From an uncultured Oscillospiraceae bacterium (lineage in GTDB: Bacteria; Bacillota; Clostridia; Oscillospirales; Oscillospiraceae), in NCBI GenBank assembly GCA_947585425.1, contig CANPWZ010000021.1, positions 1-32,879 of the forward strand: a stretch of 32,879 bases of DNA, in the 5' to 3' direction. Below, in pieces: positions 9,028 through 16,197 of this stretch (position 1 is its first letter; each line of letters opens with the position of its first letter). Under the pieces are notes generated by a model, which did no database searches, had not been told where the DNA came from, and saw only the letters and a program-made list of their open reading frames with translations. Made by a program: the position numbers and the translations under genes.

Positions 9028-9059
9028 GATGTCCGCCCCGATCTCCCGATAGAACGCGA

Positions 9060-9091
9060 GAGGGCCTCCCCGCCGGGGAGGCCCTCTTTTT
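9060..9091 (+). terminator. Terminator of the MATE gene
   Basis: Stem GAGGGCCTCCCC (9060-9071) with its complement at 9075-9086, a 3-base loop, then five T. It begins 33 bp after the MATE stop. Confidence 0.9.
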
Positions 9092-9112
9092 CGGCCTGCT
9101 TGGCCGCTGTGT

Positions 9113-9493
9113 TTATTCCCCCATGAGCCGCCGCAGGATGTCCTTATCCGCGGGGCAGAACTGATAGTCCGGGATCTCGTCCGCGGTGATCCAGCGGATG
9201 TCGTTGTGCTCCAGCGTCTGCGGGACGCCCTCGGTGATGGAGGCGTTGAACAGGGTGAGATGGACCGTCAGGTCGGGGTACTCGTGGACCACGTCCATGT
9301 ACACCTCCGCCGGGGCCACCGTCACCGCCAGTTCCTCCCGGCACTCCCGGATGAGGGCCTGCTCCCTGGTCTCCCCCGGCTCCACCTTGCCGCCCGCGAA
9401 TTCCCACAGCAGGCCCCGGGCCTTGTGGGCGGGGCGCTGGCAGATCATGAATCTATCGCCGTCCCGGATGAGGGCGGCCACCACTTCGGTCAT
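9113..9493 (-). CDS. Nudix hydrolase, MutT-like (deoxy)nucleoside triphosphate pyrophosphohydrolase
   Basis: 126 aa. The Nudix box runs from residue 35 (GKVEPGETREQALIRECREE), giving the expected G-x5-E-x7-REUxEE pattern; the usual last glycine is Ala56. The N-terminus (VVAALIRDGDRFMICQRP) and the WEFAGGKVE segment are typical of MutT/CTP-pyrophosphohydrolase-like enzymes that sanitise oxidised or non-canonical nucleotides. It acts in the cytoplasm with Mg2+. The ribosome site (GGTGA) is weak. It is transcribed from its own promoter, back-to-back with the SIMPL gene, and its 3' end faces the MATE terminator. Substrate preference is not determinable here. Confidence 0.88.
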   Translation of the reverse strand: MTEVVAALIRDGDRFMICQRPAHKARGLLWEFAGGKVEPGETREQALIRECREELAVTVAPAEVYMDVVHEYPDLTVHLTLFNASITEGVPQTLEHNDIRWITADEIPDYQFCPADKDILRRLMGE

Positions 9494-9523
9494 TCACGTC
9501 ACCGCTTTCGCTGATCTGACCAC

Positions 9524-9552
9524 AGTATACCTGATCTTGACGGGACGCGCAA
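9524..9552 (-). promoter_or_regulatory. Promoter of the Nudix gene
   Basis: On the minus strand: TTGCGC (9552-9547), 17-bp spacer, TATACT (9529-9524), about 30 bp before the ATG. Confidence 0.6.
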
Positions 9553-9582
9553 TCTCTTTCGCGGACTTTTTGCCGTTTTGCG

Positions 9583-9611
9583 TTGGCAAATCCGCTTCGG
9601 TCTGATATAAT
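9583..9611 (+). promoter_or_regulatory. Promoter of the SIMPL gene cluster
   Basis: TTGGCA (9583-9588), 17-bp spacer, TATAAT (9606-9611) with an extended TGA before the -10. It is near-consensus and lies 34 bp before the ATG. Confidence 0.8.
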
Positions 9612-9645
9612 GGCGGTACACCGATCAAACAAGGAGGAGAACGCT

Positions 9646-10305
9646 ATGGCAAAGACCATCACCGTCAAGGGGATCGGGCGGGTGACCGCCAAGCCGGACT
9701 ACGTGGTCCTGTCCATGGCCCTGGAGACCAAGGACATGGACTACGGCAGGGCCATGGACGGCGCGGCCCGCCATCTGGAGGCGCTGGACGGCGCGCTGAC
9801 CGGCGCCGGTTTCGAAAAGGACGACCTGAAGACCACCAATTTCAACGTGAGCACCAGCTATATCAACGTGAAGAACCGCGCGGGCGATTTTGAGCGGAAG
9901 TTCGACGGGTATGTGGTCCGCCAGAGCCTGAAGCTGGCCTTCGACTTCGACATGGGGCGGCTGGCGGAGACCCTTTCCGCCGTGACCGGCTGCCTGTCCA
10001 ACCCGGACCTGTCCATCTCCTTCACCGTGAAGGACCCCACCGCCATCAACGAGGAGATGCTCCGCTCCGCCGCCGCCAACGCCAGGGAGAAGGCCCAGGT
10101 CCTCTGCGAGGCGGCGGGGGTCAAGCTGGGCGAGCTGACGGCCATCGACTACAACTGGGGCGAGCTGGACGTCGTCTCCAACACCCGGTACGCCGTGGCG
10201 GAGGACTGCCTGGCGGCGCCCATGATGGCCGTGAAGAGCATGAACATCCAGCCGGACGACATCGACGTCAGCGACACGGCCACCTTCGTGTGGGCCATCG
10301 GGTGA
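9646..10305 (+). CDS. SIMPL-domain (DUF541) protein
   Basis: 219 aa from the ATG at 9646, chosen because AAGGAGGAG sits 5 bases upstream; a longer in-frame start at 9583 would overlap the promoter. The sequence has the SIMPL pattern: ITVKGIGRVTAKPDYVVLSMALET near the N-terminus, a central GYVVRQSLKLAFD segment, then AREKAQVLCEAAGVKLGELTAI. SIMPL/YggE-like proteins are often periplasmic or exported and linked to oxidative stress or signalling, but this one has no signal peptide and should be cytoplasmic. It is the first gene of a likely three-gene unit with the SDR gene 28 bp downstream. Function beyond the family is unknown. Confidence 0.85.
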   Translation: MAKTITVKGIGRVTAKPDYVVLSMALETKDMDYGRAMDGAARHLEALDGALTGAGFEKDDLKTTNFNVSTSYINVKNRAGDFERKFDGYVVRQSLKLAFDFDMGRLAETLSAVTGCLSNPDLSISFTVKDPTAINEEMLRSAAANAREKAQVLCEAAGVKLGELTAIDYNWGELDVVSNTRYAVAEDCLAAPMMAVKSMNIQPDDIDVSDTATFVWAIG

Positions 10306-10333
10306 GCGTCATCAAAGCGGGGGAGGGCGCGTT

Positions 10334-11356
10334 ATGAGAGCGCTGTTCATCGGAGGCACGGGCACCATCAGCGCCGCCGTGGTCCGGCGGCTGGCGGCTG
10401 AGCCGGACTGGGAGATCTGGCTCCTCAACCGGGGGAACCGGGCGGCCGCGGTCCCGGAGGGGGTGCGTCAGATCACCGCCGACATCCGCGACGAGGCGGA
10501 CGTGCTGGAAAAGCTGGGGGACATGACCTTTGACACGGTGTGTGAGTTCGTCGGCTTCACCGTGGAGGACGTGGAGCGGGACTGGCGGCTGTTCCGGGGC
10601 AGGACCCGGCAGTATATCTACATCAGCTCCGCCTCGGCCTATCACAAGCCGGCGGCGGGCTATCTCGTCACCGAGGGCACCGCCCTGGCCAACCCCTATT
10701 GGACGTACTCCCGGAACAAGATCGCCTGCGAGGAGTTCCTGATGGGGAAGTACCGAGAGGAGGGCTTCCCGGTGACCATCGTGCGGCCCAGCCACACCTA
10801 CGACGAGCGGTCCGTCCCCGTGGGGATCCACGGGGACAACGGCTCCTGGCAGGTGCTCCGGCGGATGCTGGACGGCAAGCCGGTCCTCATCCCGGGGGAC
10901 GGCTCGTCCCTGTGGACCCTCACCTTCAACGCCGATTTCGCCGTGGGCTTCACCGGGCTCATGGGGGATCGGAACGCCGTGGGCGAGGCCTTCCAGATCA
11001 CCGGGGACGAGACCCTGACCTGGGATCAGATCTACGCCGCCATCGCGGACGCCCTGGGGGTGGAGCTGAGGGCGTACCATGTGGCCAGCCAGTACCTGGC
11101 GGACGTGGGGAAGAAGTACGGCTACGACTTTGCCGGCGGCCTTTTGGGGGACAAGGCGGTGTCGGTGGTGTTCGACAACGCCAAACTGAAGCGGGCCGTG
11201 CCGGAGATGCGCGCCGCCGTCCCCTTCCGAAAGGGAGTCCGTATCGCCGTGGACTACATCCTGTCCCACCCGGAGTGCCAGCGGGCCGACCCGGAGTTCG
11301 ACGCCTTCTGCGACCGGGTCATCGCGGCGCTGGAGGGGTCCAAGGCGGCGGTGTGA
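10334..11356 (+). CDS. NAD(P)-dependent epimerase/dehydratase (extended SDR)
   Basis: 340 aa with GGGGGAGGG about 6 bases before the ATG. The Rossmann glycine motif GGTGTIS is at residues 7-13. An ISSAS serine region (97-101) and the YSRNK catalytic Tyr/Lys (Y125, K129) complete the SDR triad. The fold continues with GDGSSLWT, FQITGDETLTW and ALGVE segments typical of the NAD-dependent epimerase/dehydratase family, often acting on nucleotide sugars or chloroplast RNA-binding-like substrates. The substrate is not identifiable. It follows the SIMPL gene by 28 bp and precedes the homocysteine methyltransferase by about 55 bp, probably on one transcript. Confidence 0.85.
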   Translation: MRALFIGGTGTISAAVVRRLAAEPDWEIWLLNRGNRAAAVPEGVRQITADIRDEADVLEKLGDMTFDTVCEFVGFTVEDVERDWRLFRGRTRQYIYISSASAYHKPAAGYLVTEGTALANPYWTYSRNKIACEEFLMGKYREEGFPVTIVRPSHTYDERSVPVGIHGDNGSWQVLRRMLDGKPVLIPGDGSSLWTLTFNADFAVGFTGLMGDRNAVGEAFQITGDETLTWDQIYAAIADALGVELRAYHVASQYLADVGKKYGYDFAGGLLGDKAVSVVFDNAKLKRAVPEMRAAVPFRKGVRIAVDYILSHPECQRADPEFDAFCDRVIAALEGSKAAV

Positions 11357-11411
11357 CCGATGGCGGGGACCGGCCGGTCCCGGGGAATCTTTCAGGAAAG
11401 AGAGGATCATG

Positions 11412-12281
11412 ATGGAAAAGAACAGCCCTGTTTTGATGGACGGCGCCATGGGGACGTGCATCTGGGAGCGGGTGAAGGACAAGAAGCTGGTCTGGGCCTA
11501 CAACCTGGAGGAGCCGGGAGTGGTCCGTGAGCTGCACCGCGCGTACATCGCCGCCGGCGCCAGGATCATCCTGAGCAATACCTTTGGCGCCAACGCCCTC
11601 GCCGTCAGACGCGCCTCCTCTTATTCCGTGGAGGAGGTCGTCTCCGCCGGCGTTCGGATCGCCAAAGAGGCCGCCGAGGGGACGGACGCGAAGGTGGCGC
11701 TGTCCGTCGGCCCTCTGCCGGAGCTGCTGGAGCCCTACGGGGATCTGTCCGGGGAGGAGGCGGAGGCCATCTACCGGGAACAGATCGGCGCCGGCATGTC
11801 GGAGCATCCCGACCTGATCCTGCTGGAGACATTTATGGATGTGGAGATGCTGCGCGTCGCCGCCGGGGCCGCCAAAACATACGGCGTGCCTGTTTTCTGC
11901 ACCATGACGTTTGAAAAAGCGGGGAGGACCATCATGGGGAACTCCGTGCAGGACATGATCGACGCGATGGCGCCCATCGGGATCGACGCCATCGGCATGA
12001 ACTGCTCCCTCGGGCCCGATCTGGCCCTTCCCATCATCAGGGAGTTTGCGGAGAGGACCACCCTTCCGCTGATCTTTAAGCCCAACGCGGGAAAACCTGT
12101 CCTGGCCGCGGACGGCGGCACGGTATCCCCGTACAGCGCGGCGCAGTTTGCCGAGGAGGTGCTCCCGGCGCTGGATCTCGCGGCCTATATCGGCGGGTGC
12201 TGCGGCAGCGATCCCTCCTATATCCGGGCGCTGGATGAAAAGATCCGGGAGCGCGCCCGCCCGGCCGGCGCGCCGCAGTGA
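11412..12281 (+). CDS. Homocysteine S-methyltransferase-family protein
   Basis: 289 aa from the second of two adjacent ATGs (11409 and 11412); AGAGAGG is better spaced to the second. It forms a single zinc-dependent methyltransferase barrel like the N-terminal module of MetH or BHMT. DGAMGT near the N-terminus, ILSNTFGAN, SVGPL and the zinc cysteines (GMNCSLGP, then GGCCGSDP) are all present, so the metal site is intact. It would transfer a methyl group to homocysteine to form methionine, but there is no cobalamin-binding or folate domain in the same chain, so the donor or partner is unknown. It is the last gene of the cluster and is followed by a strong terminator. Confidence 0.88.
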   Translation: MEKNSPVLMDGAMGTCIWERVKDKKLVWAYNLEEPGVVRELHRAYIAAGARIILSNTFGANALAVRRASSYSVEEVVSAGVRIAKEAAEGTDAKVALSVGPLPELLEPYGDLSGEEAEAIYREQIGAGMSEHPDLILLETFMDVEMLRVAAGAAKTYGVPVFCTMTFEKAGRTIMGNSVQDMIDAMAPIGIDAIGMNCSLGPDLALPIIREFAERTTLPLIFKPNAGKPVLAADGGTVSPYSAAQFAEEVLPALDLAAYIGGCCGSDPSYIRALDEKIRERARPAGAPQ

Positions 12282-12301
12282 TACGCGCAGAGAAAAGAGA
12301 G

Positions 12302-12332
12302 ACCCGCCGGGGCGTCGCCCCGGCGGGTTTTT
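12302..12332. terminator. Terminator between convergent genes
   Basis: Stem ACCCGCCGGGGC (12302-12313) pairs with 12317-12328, loop GTC, then T-run. The minus-strand ZIP stop codon overlaps the T-run, so the same hairpin probably also serves that gene. Confidence 0.88.
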
Positions 12333-13183
12333 CACACATAGATCACGATCAGTCCCACGATCATGCCCACCAGGATGGCGAAGGCGGGCGTTTTGGAGCG
12401 CCACATGAGCACGGCCTCGGGGATGAGCTCGCCAAAGACCACATAGATCATGGCCCCCGCCGCGAAGGACAGGGCCAGGCAGAGAGCCGCGGGGCCGAGT
12501 CCCCCCAGCCCGTAGCCGATCAGGGCGCCCAGGATGGTGGGGGACCCGCTGAGGGCGGTCACCAGCACGGCGCGGACCCGGGACATGCCGCCGGAGATCA
12601 GCGGCACCGACACTGCCATCCCCTCCGGGATGTTGTGCAGCCCGATGACCACCGCCATGACCAGGCCGGCCCGGTCCATCACGTTTTCCGCGCCGGTATA
12701 GGACACGCCGATGACCATCCCCTCCGGCAGGTTGTGCAGGGCGATGGCGCAGGCCATGATGATGCCGGCCACGAACATCTCCCGCCAGTCGCCGCTCTCC
12801 CGGTGGTGGCTGTAATGGTCGCTGTGGATCAGCTCCCCCAGGTCGTCGGCGGTGGCGGGGTGGTCCTTGTCGATGTGGGGGACCTCTTTATTGGTGTTGT
12901 TGTCGATGACCCGGTTCAGGGCGAACACGGTGAGGTAGCCCACCAGCAGGCCGCAGATGGTGGGCGGGAGATACCGCAGGCTCCCCTCCCCGGAGGGGGC
13001 CAGCGCCTCGGTGATGAGGTCGAAGCAGACGATGGCCAGCATGACCCCGCCGGCGAAGCTGAGGAACAGACTGACGACGCGGGAGGAGTCCCGCCGCGCG
13101 ATGCAGCCGATGAGCCCCCCGAGGCCCGTCCCCACGACGCCCGAGATAAAGGTCACGATGATGATCCAGGCAAATACCGGCAT
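12332..13183 (-). CDS. ZIP-family divalent metal transporter
   Basis: 283 aa, polytopic. Two diagnostic ZIP motifs, ALHNLPEGMVIG and GLHNIPEGMAVS, supply the His/Glu metal site of the fourth and fifth helices, and FGELIPEA is near the C-terminus. Between helices three and four lies a His-rich cytoplasmic loop (HSDHYSHHRE), usual for zinc-sensing or binding in this family. It should import Zn2+ or related divalent metals. The start is the ATG at 13183; the ribosome site is weak. It is downstream of the PHP gene by 77 bp on the same strand, with no clear terminator between. It is not part of an obvious metal operon. Confidence 0.92.
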   Translation of the reverse strand: MPVFAWIIIVTFISGVVGTGLGGLIGCIARRDSSRVVSLFLSFAGGVMLAIVCFDLITEALAPSGEGSLRYLPPTICGLLVGYLTVFALNRVIDNNTNKEVPHIDKDHPATADDLGELIHSDHYSHHRESGDWREMFVAGIIMACAIALHNLPEGMVIGVSYTGAENVMDRAGLVMAVVIGLHNIPEGMAVSVPLISGGMSRVRAVLVTALSGSPTILGALIGYGLGGLGPAALCLALSFAAGAMIYVVFGELIPEAVLMWRSKTPAFAILVGMIVGLIVIYV

Positions 13184-13260
13184 GAGTTTTCGTCACATTC
13201 TTTCGCAGATCGGTTTCCGGCACATTGTAACACGTTTCGGCACGGCGCGCAAGACAAATC

Positions 13261-14016
13261 TCATCCCGGCTCAGACCGTGATCTTCCGGGCGACGCGGAT
13301 GCCGATCCTGTATGGCAGGGGCCCAGCAGGAGCTTGGCGGCCTCCCCGCTTCGGACGGCGTCTGTGAAATCCCGGATGGAGCGCAGCGGATGGGAGAATA
13401 CCATGCCGCCCAGCAGGGGGGAGAGGGTGTGGATGTCGGAGCCGGCCGTCACCGGCAGGCCGAAGGAGCGGGCGTAGTCCAGGGCCCGCTGGTTTTGCTC
13501 CCAGGGCTGGGAGAGGTTCACCCCCTCCACGCCGTCGCAGTCGTGGGGGTAGAGGTGGATGCCCTTGAGGTAGGGACGCTCCCGGAAGGGATGGGCCTGG
13601 ATGACCAGCCCTCCGGCGGCGGAGACCGCCCGGTACTGTTCCTCCGGCGTCCAGCGGATCATCTCCGGGTGGGCCAGCAGCCACGCCTTATCCAGACCGT
13701 AGATCAAAAATTCCGCGCCGTCGTAGTTCTCCTCCCAGCCGAAGAACACCTCCAGCCCGATGCGCTCCCCCTCCGCCCTGGCGCGCTCATAACCGCTGCA
13801 AAAGGCGTCCACATAGTCCGCCCAGGGGAGGGACCGGGCCGGCCGGGAGTTGCCCCGGAAGAAGTGGTCGGTGACGATGATGGCGTCGTAGCCCTCCGCC
13901 TTGCGGGCCCTGGCCTGCTCCGCGCCGCCGGCCTGGCCGCAGGCGCTGCCCTCCGCCGTGTGGAGGTGGGTCTCCACGCGGAACCCACGGTGATCCTCTG
14001 CCGATGAAAGATGCAC
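13261..14016 (-). CDS. PHP-domain metal-dependent phosphoesterase
   Basis: 251 aa from a GTG start with AGGAGG 9 bases upstream; no good ATG alternative exists. The PHP metal motifs are in order: HLHT (17-20), TDH (49-51), WEEN (around 95), QAHPF (140-144, H142) and AGSDIH (191-196). These residues bind a trinuclear metal centre that hydrolyses phosphoester bonds. It is shorter than polymerase-associated PHP domains and resembles stand-alone PHP hydrolases of unknown or nucleotide/histidinol-phosphate-like substrates. The last 20 or so residues are low-complexity (Ser/Pro/Arg/Gly) and may be dispensable. It lies downstream of rubredoxin, separated by a hairpin. Confidence 0.85.
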   Translation of the reverse strand: MHLSSAEDHRGFRVETHLHTAEGSACGQAGGAEQARARKAEGYDAIIVTDHFFRGNSRPARSLPWADYVDAFCSGYERARAEGERIGLEVFFGWEENYDGAEFLIYGLDKAWLLAHPEMIRWTPEEQYRAVSAAGGLVIQAHPFRERPYLKGIHLYPHDCDGVEGVNLSQPWEQNQRALDYARSFGLPVTAGSDIHTLSPLLGGMVFSHPLRSIRDFTDAVRSGEAAKLLLGPCHTGSASASPGRSRSEPG

Positions 14017-14035
14017 AGACGTCCGCCTCCTCTCA

Positions 14036-14070
14036 AAGGAAGCTCCCCGGCGCCGCCGGGGAGCTTCCTT
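14036..14070 (-). terminator. 16-bp hairpin between rubredoxin and PHP genes
   Basis: Perfect stem 14036-14051 with 14055-14070 and a 3-base loop, on the minus strand directly after rubredoxin. The T-run after it is short, so read-through into the PHP gene, whose ribosome site begins at once, is likely. Confidence 0.65.
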
Positions 14071-14085
14071 GCGCGTTATGGATGC

Positions 14086-14241
14086 TCAGGCCTTCTCGAA
14101 GGAGCCCTTGTCCAGGCCGCACACGGGGCAGACCCAGTCGTCGGGCAGCTGGTCGAAGGGGGTGCCGGGGGCGACGCCGTTGTCGGGATCGCCCACCGCC
14201 GGGTCGTACTCATAGCCGCAGGGGCAGACATACTTATCCAT
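14086..14241 (-). CDS. Rubredoxin with shortened first metal loop
   Basis: 51 aa, ATG with AGGAGGT 7 bases upstream. It has the whole rubredoxin plan: [38 protein letters not shown], ending in FEKA. It carries one mononuclear iron held by four cysteines and passes single electrons, typically for oxygen or peroxide detoxification in anaerobes. Oddly, the first cysteine pair is C-P-C-G instead of the textbook C-x-x-C-G; the second pair (CPVCG) is normal. All four Cys are present, so it is probably functional. It has a near-consensus promoter. The neighbouring PHP gene has no obvious link to it. Confidence 0.93.
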   Translation of the reverse strand: MDKYVCPCGYEYDPAVGDPDNGVAPGTPFDQLPDDWVCPVCGLDKGSFEKA

Positions 14242-14270
14242 GCCGGGACCTCCTATGTCAGAATACCATG

Positions 14271-14300
14271 ATTATACCCGGCATGGGCCCCGATGTCAAC
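14271..14300 (-). promoter_or_regulatory. Rubredoxin promoter
   Basis: Minus strand: TTGACA (14300-14295), 18-bp spacer, TATAAT (14276-14271). Both hexamers are perfect consensus. Confidence 0.85.
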
Positions 14301-14455
14301 CTTATCGCAAAAAGGGCGGAGGGCGCGGCATTTTTCGGGCGGGCCGTCCAGACCCTTCCTCCGCCGGTCAAACCCACCAGTCCGCGCCGCGCATAAAATG
14401 GGCAAACCTCCACATCCTTGAACCGAGAATGATTCCCAAGATCGGAGGTACTCCC

Positions 14456-15613
14456 ATGAAAAAATTTGCCGCCTGTTTGCTGGCGCTTGCCCTATTATGC
14501 CCCATATCCGCCCGGACCGTCCGGGCGGAGACGGCGGAGGCCGCGGCTCCCGTGGCCATCACCGCCCCCTCCGCCGTGCTGATGGAAAAGACCACCGGCA
14601 GGATCCTCTACGAGCAGGACGCCCACACGAAATACGAGCCCGCCTCGGTGACCAAGGTGATGACCCTGCTGCTGGTGATGGAGGCCATCGACTCCGGCAC
14701 CCTGAAGTGGGACGACACGGTGACCGCCTCCGCCTACGCCTGCTCCATGGGCGGGTCCCAGATCTGGCTGAAGGAGAACGAGCAGATGTCCGTCCACGAC
14801 ATGGTGAAGGCGGTGACGGTGGCCTCCGCCAACGACTGCGCCGTGGCCCTGGCCGAGCATCTGGCCGGCAGCGAGGCCGCCTTTGTGGAGCGGATGAACG
14901 CCCGCGCCAAAGAGCTGGGCATGAACGACACCACCTTCAAAAACTGCACCGGCCTGCCCGCCGAGGGACACCTCACCAGCGCCTGTGACATCGCCCTCAT
15001 GAGCCGGGAGCTGATCCTGAACCACCCGTCCATCCGGGAGTTCACCACCATCTGGATGGACACCCTGCGGGACGGCGCCTTCCAGCTTGCCAACACCAAC
15101 AAGCTCATCTTCTACTATGAGGGTGCCACCGGCCTCAAGACCGGCTTTACCGACTCCGCCCTGTACTGCCTGTCCGCCACCGCCGAGCGGGACGGCATGG
15201 AGCTCATCGCCACAGTCATGCACGCCCCCACCTCCAACGATCGGTTCGAGAGCGCCAAGGCCCTGCTGAGCTACGGCTTTGCGACTTACGCCCTGACCCC
15301 GGTGTACCCGGAGGGGCCCATCCCGCCTGTGAAGGTGGAGCTGGGCCAGACGGACACCGTCCAGCCGGTGACGGCGAGGGACTGCTCCGTCCTGCTGGAG
15401 AAGTCCAAGGCCGGGGCGGTGACCACCCGGATGACTCTGGCGGACAGCGTGGGGGCCCCGGTGGAGCTCGGGCAGATCCTGGGCCGGCTGGAGGTCCTGG
15501 TGGATGGGGAGAGCGTGGACTCCATCGACCTGGTGGCGTCCGAGGGCGTGGAGCGGCTGTCCCTGTTCGGCATCTTCAAACAGTTTTTGTCGGGGATGTT
15601 CCTCCACGGCTGA
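14456..15613 (+). CDS. Secreted D-alanyl-D-alanine carboxypeptidase (DacF-like, S11 family)
   Basis: 385 aa from the ATG at 14456, where GGAGGT is 7 bases upstream and the product starts with a clean Sec signal peptide (KKFAACLLALALLCP..., cleavage near residue 24). The three active-site motifs of low-molecular-weight penicillin-binding proteins are present: SVTK (S64, K67), SAN (124-126) and KTG (228-230). After the catalytic domain, residues about 290-360 form the beta-rich PBP5_C-like domain and a C-terminal amphipathic end (IFKQFLSGMF) likely anchors it to the membrane. It removes the terminal D-Ala from peptidoglycan stem peptides. In spore-formers dacF acts in the forespore, but no spoIIA genes adjoin here, so the sporulation role is not supported. 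Confidence 0.92.
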   Translation: MKKFAACLLALALLCPISARTVRAETAEAAAPVAITAPSAVLMEKTTGRILYEQDAHTKYEPASVTKVMTLLLVMEAIDSGTLKWDDTVTASAYACSMGGSQIWLKENEQMSVHDMVKAVTVASANDCAVALAEHLAGSEAAFVERMNARAKELGMNDTTFKNCTGLPAEGHLTSACDIALMSRELILNHPSIREFTTIWMDTLRDGAFQLANTNKLIFYYEGATGLKTGFTDSALYCLSATAERDGMELIATVMHAPTSNDRFESAKALLSYGFATYALTPVYPEGPIPPVKVELGQTDTVQPVTARDCSVLLEKSKAGAVTTRMTLADSVGAPVELGQILGRLEVLVDGESVDSIDLVASEGVERLSLFGIFKQFLSGMFLHG

Positions 15614-15646
15614 AAAACCGCGCTTTTTGGGAGAAGCAGGGAAATA

Positions 15647-15722
15647 TTCCCCGGTTATTCACAAAACCTTCACAAAAGGTTTTTAAATTGTCCAACATTA
15701 GCGGGGGAGACTCTGCTATGAT
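15647..15722 (+). promoter_or_regulatory. Tandem 11-bp TTCACA-type repeats and extended -10
   Basis: Hexamers at exact 11-bp steps: TTCCCC (15647), TTCACA (15658), TTCACA (15669), TTTTTA (15680) and a degenerate TCCAAC (15691). They are followed 20 bp later by TATGAT (15717-15722) preceded by TGC. There is no recognisable -35, as expected for a promoter activated by a PhoB/OmpR-family regulator. The mirror-image unit at 16198-16261 has a clearer version. Confidence 0.55.
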
Positions 15723-15728
15723 GACATC

Positions 15729-15811
15729 GTCAGGAAGCAAACCAGACACCTTCTATCCTCCCTCTCTCTTTTCTCAAAACGCGAACCCCTCCGGTCACCC
15801 GGAGGGGTTTT
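15729..15811 (+). ncRNA. Putative small RNA with C-rich (anti-Shine-Dalgarno) stretch
   Basis: From the predicted start near 15729 to the hairpin there is no ATG and no plausible coding sequence. The middle (about 15751-15774) is a pyrimidine run containing TCCTCCCTCTCTC, complementary to GGAGG-type ribosome sites. A stem AACCCCTCCGG/CCGGAGGGGTT (15784-15794 with 15799-15809) and a T-rich tail end it. Size and plan resemble C-rich regulatory RNAs of Firmicutes such as RsaE or FsrA, without sequence identity being claimed. It could instead simply be the 3' untranslated region and terminator of the carboxypeptidase gene, 115 bp upstream. Confidence 0.35.
15784..15811 (+). terminator. Terminator of the putative small RNA or of the carboxypeptidase transcript
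   Basis: 11-bp perfect stem with a 4-base loop, followed by TTTTCGTTT. Confidence 0.75.
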
Positions 15812-15835
15812 CGTTTGCCCGCCGCGCCTCCGCGC

Positions 15836-15862
15836 AAAAAAACACCGCCCCTCGGGGCGGTG
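15836..15862 (-). terminator. Terminator of the two-peptide unit
   Basis: Minus strand: 9-bp stem CACCGCCCC/GGGGCGGTG (15862-15843) directly followed by seven T (15842-15836). It starts 9 bp after the stop of the second peptide gene. Confidence 0.88.
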
Positions 15863-15871
15863 AAGGCAGGC

Positions 15872-15973
15872 TCATGCGGCTCTGCGGCTCCTGCGGCTCC
15901 TGCGGCTCAGGGCCCTCAGAAGCCAGACCCGGAACCTGCGGAGGTGGATGTTTTTGAATTCACTGAGACTCAT
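15872..15973 (-). CDS. Small highly basic peptide, second of a two-gene unit (33 aa)
   Basis: ATG at 15973, with AGGAGG 11 bases upstream and overlapping the stop region of the preceding small gene. The peptide begins SLSEFKNIHLRRFRVWLLRA and ends in three S-R-R steps encoded by a perfect 9-bp tandem repeat (15882-15908). It is extremely Arg-rich with a central hydrophobic patch (VWLLRAL), so it may bind membrane or nucleic acid. No family recognised. Support comes from the complete transcription unit: -10, ribosome sites for both genes, and an immediate terminator. It could alternatively be an RNA-only locus with chance frames. Confidence 0.45.
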   Translation of the reverse strand: MSLSEFKNIHLRRFRVWLLRALSRRSRRSRRAA

Positions 15974-15990
15974 GGGCGCTCCGGCCTCCT

Positions 15991-16095
15991 TTACGCCTCG
16001 GCGGGGAAGCTGACGATCTTCTTCAGGATCCTGCCGAGCCTGCGCAGAAGGGACTCCTTCCGCTGGCAGGTGTTCTTATAAGCGAGCATATACAT
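15991..16095 (-). CDS. Small basic amphipathic peptide, first of a two-gene unit (34 aa)
   Basis: ATG at 16095 with GGAGG 11 bases upstream; an in-frame ATG at 16113 exists but lacks a ribosome site. The peptide has an aromatic start (MYMLAYKN), one Cys, then RKESLLRRLGRILKKIVSF, which would form a cationic amphipathic helix. It is transcribed minus-strand from a -10 at 16203-16198 with a leader of about 95 bases containing at least three small hairpins. The next peptide gene starts 17 bp after its stop. No homologue is known to me. Roles to consider are membrane-active toxin, signalling peptide or regulator of a membrane protein. Confidence 0.5.
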   Translation of the reverse strand: MYMLAYKNTCQRKESLLRRLGRILKKIVSFPAEA

Positions 16096-16197
16096 GGTGT
16101 TTCGATCCTCCATTACGGGTGGGCCCGTCTCCCTCCGCGGCGAGGGACAAGCCCTTGGTTGGTCCTCCAGCCGGCAGTGTTCCGCCGACCATGGCGC

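Noticed and set aside
14240-14455. Upstream extension of the carboxypeptidase to a start near 14240
   Set aside because: It would place the signal peptide in the middle and cross the rubredoxin promoter; the ATG at 14456 has a strong ribosome site.
15882-15908. Three copies of a 9-bp repeat as a CRISPR or satellite
   Set aside because: Units are too short, have no spacers, and are explained by repeated codons in the small basic peptide.
15718-15957. 79-codon plus-strand frame with a Cys-rich end
   Set aside because: It crosses a strong terminator hairpin, its ATG lies in the -10 of the predicted promoter, and its Cys/Gly repeats are the mirror of the S-R-R repeats of the better supported minus-strand peptide.
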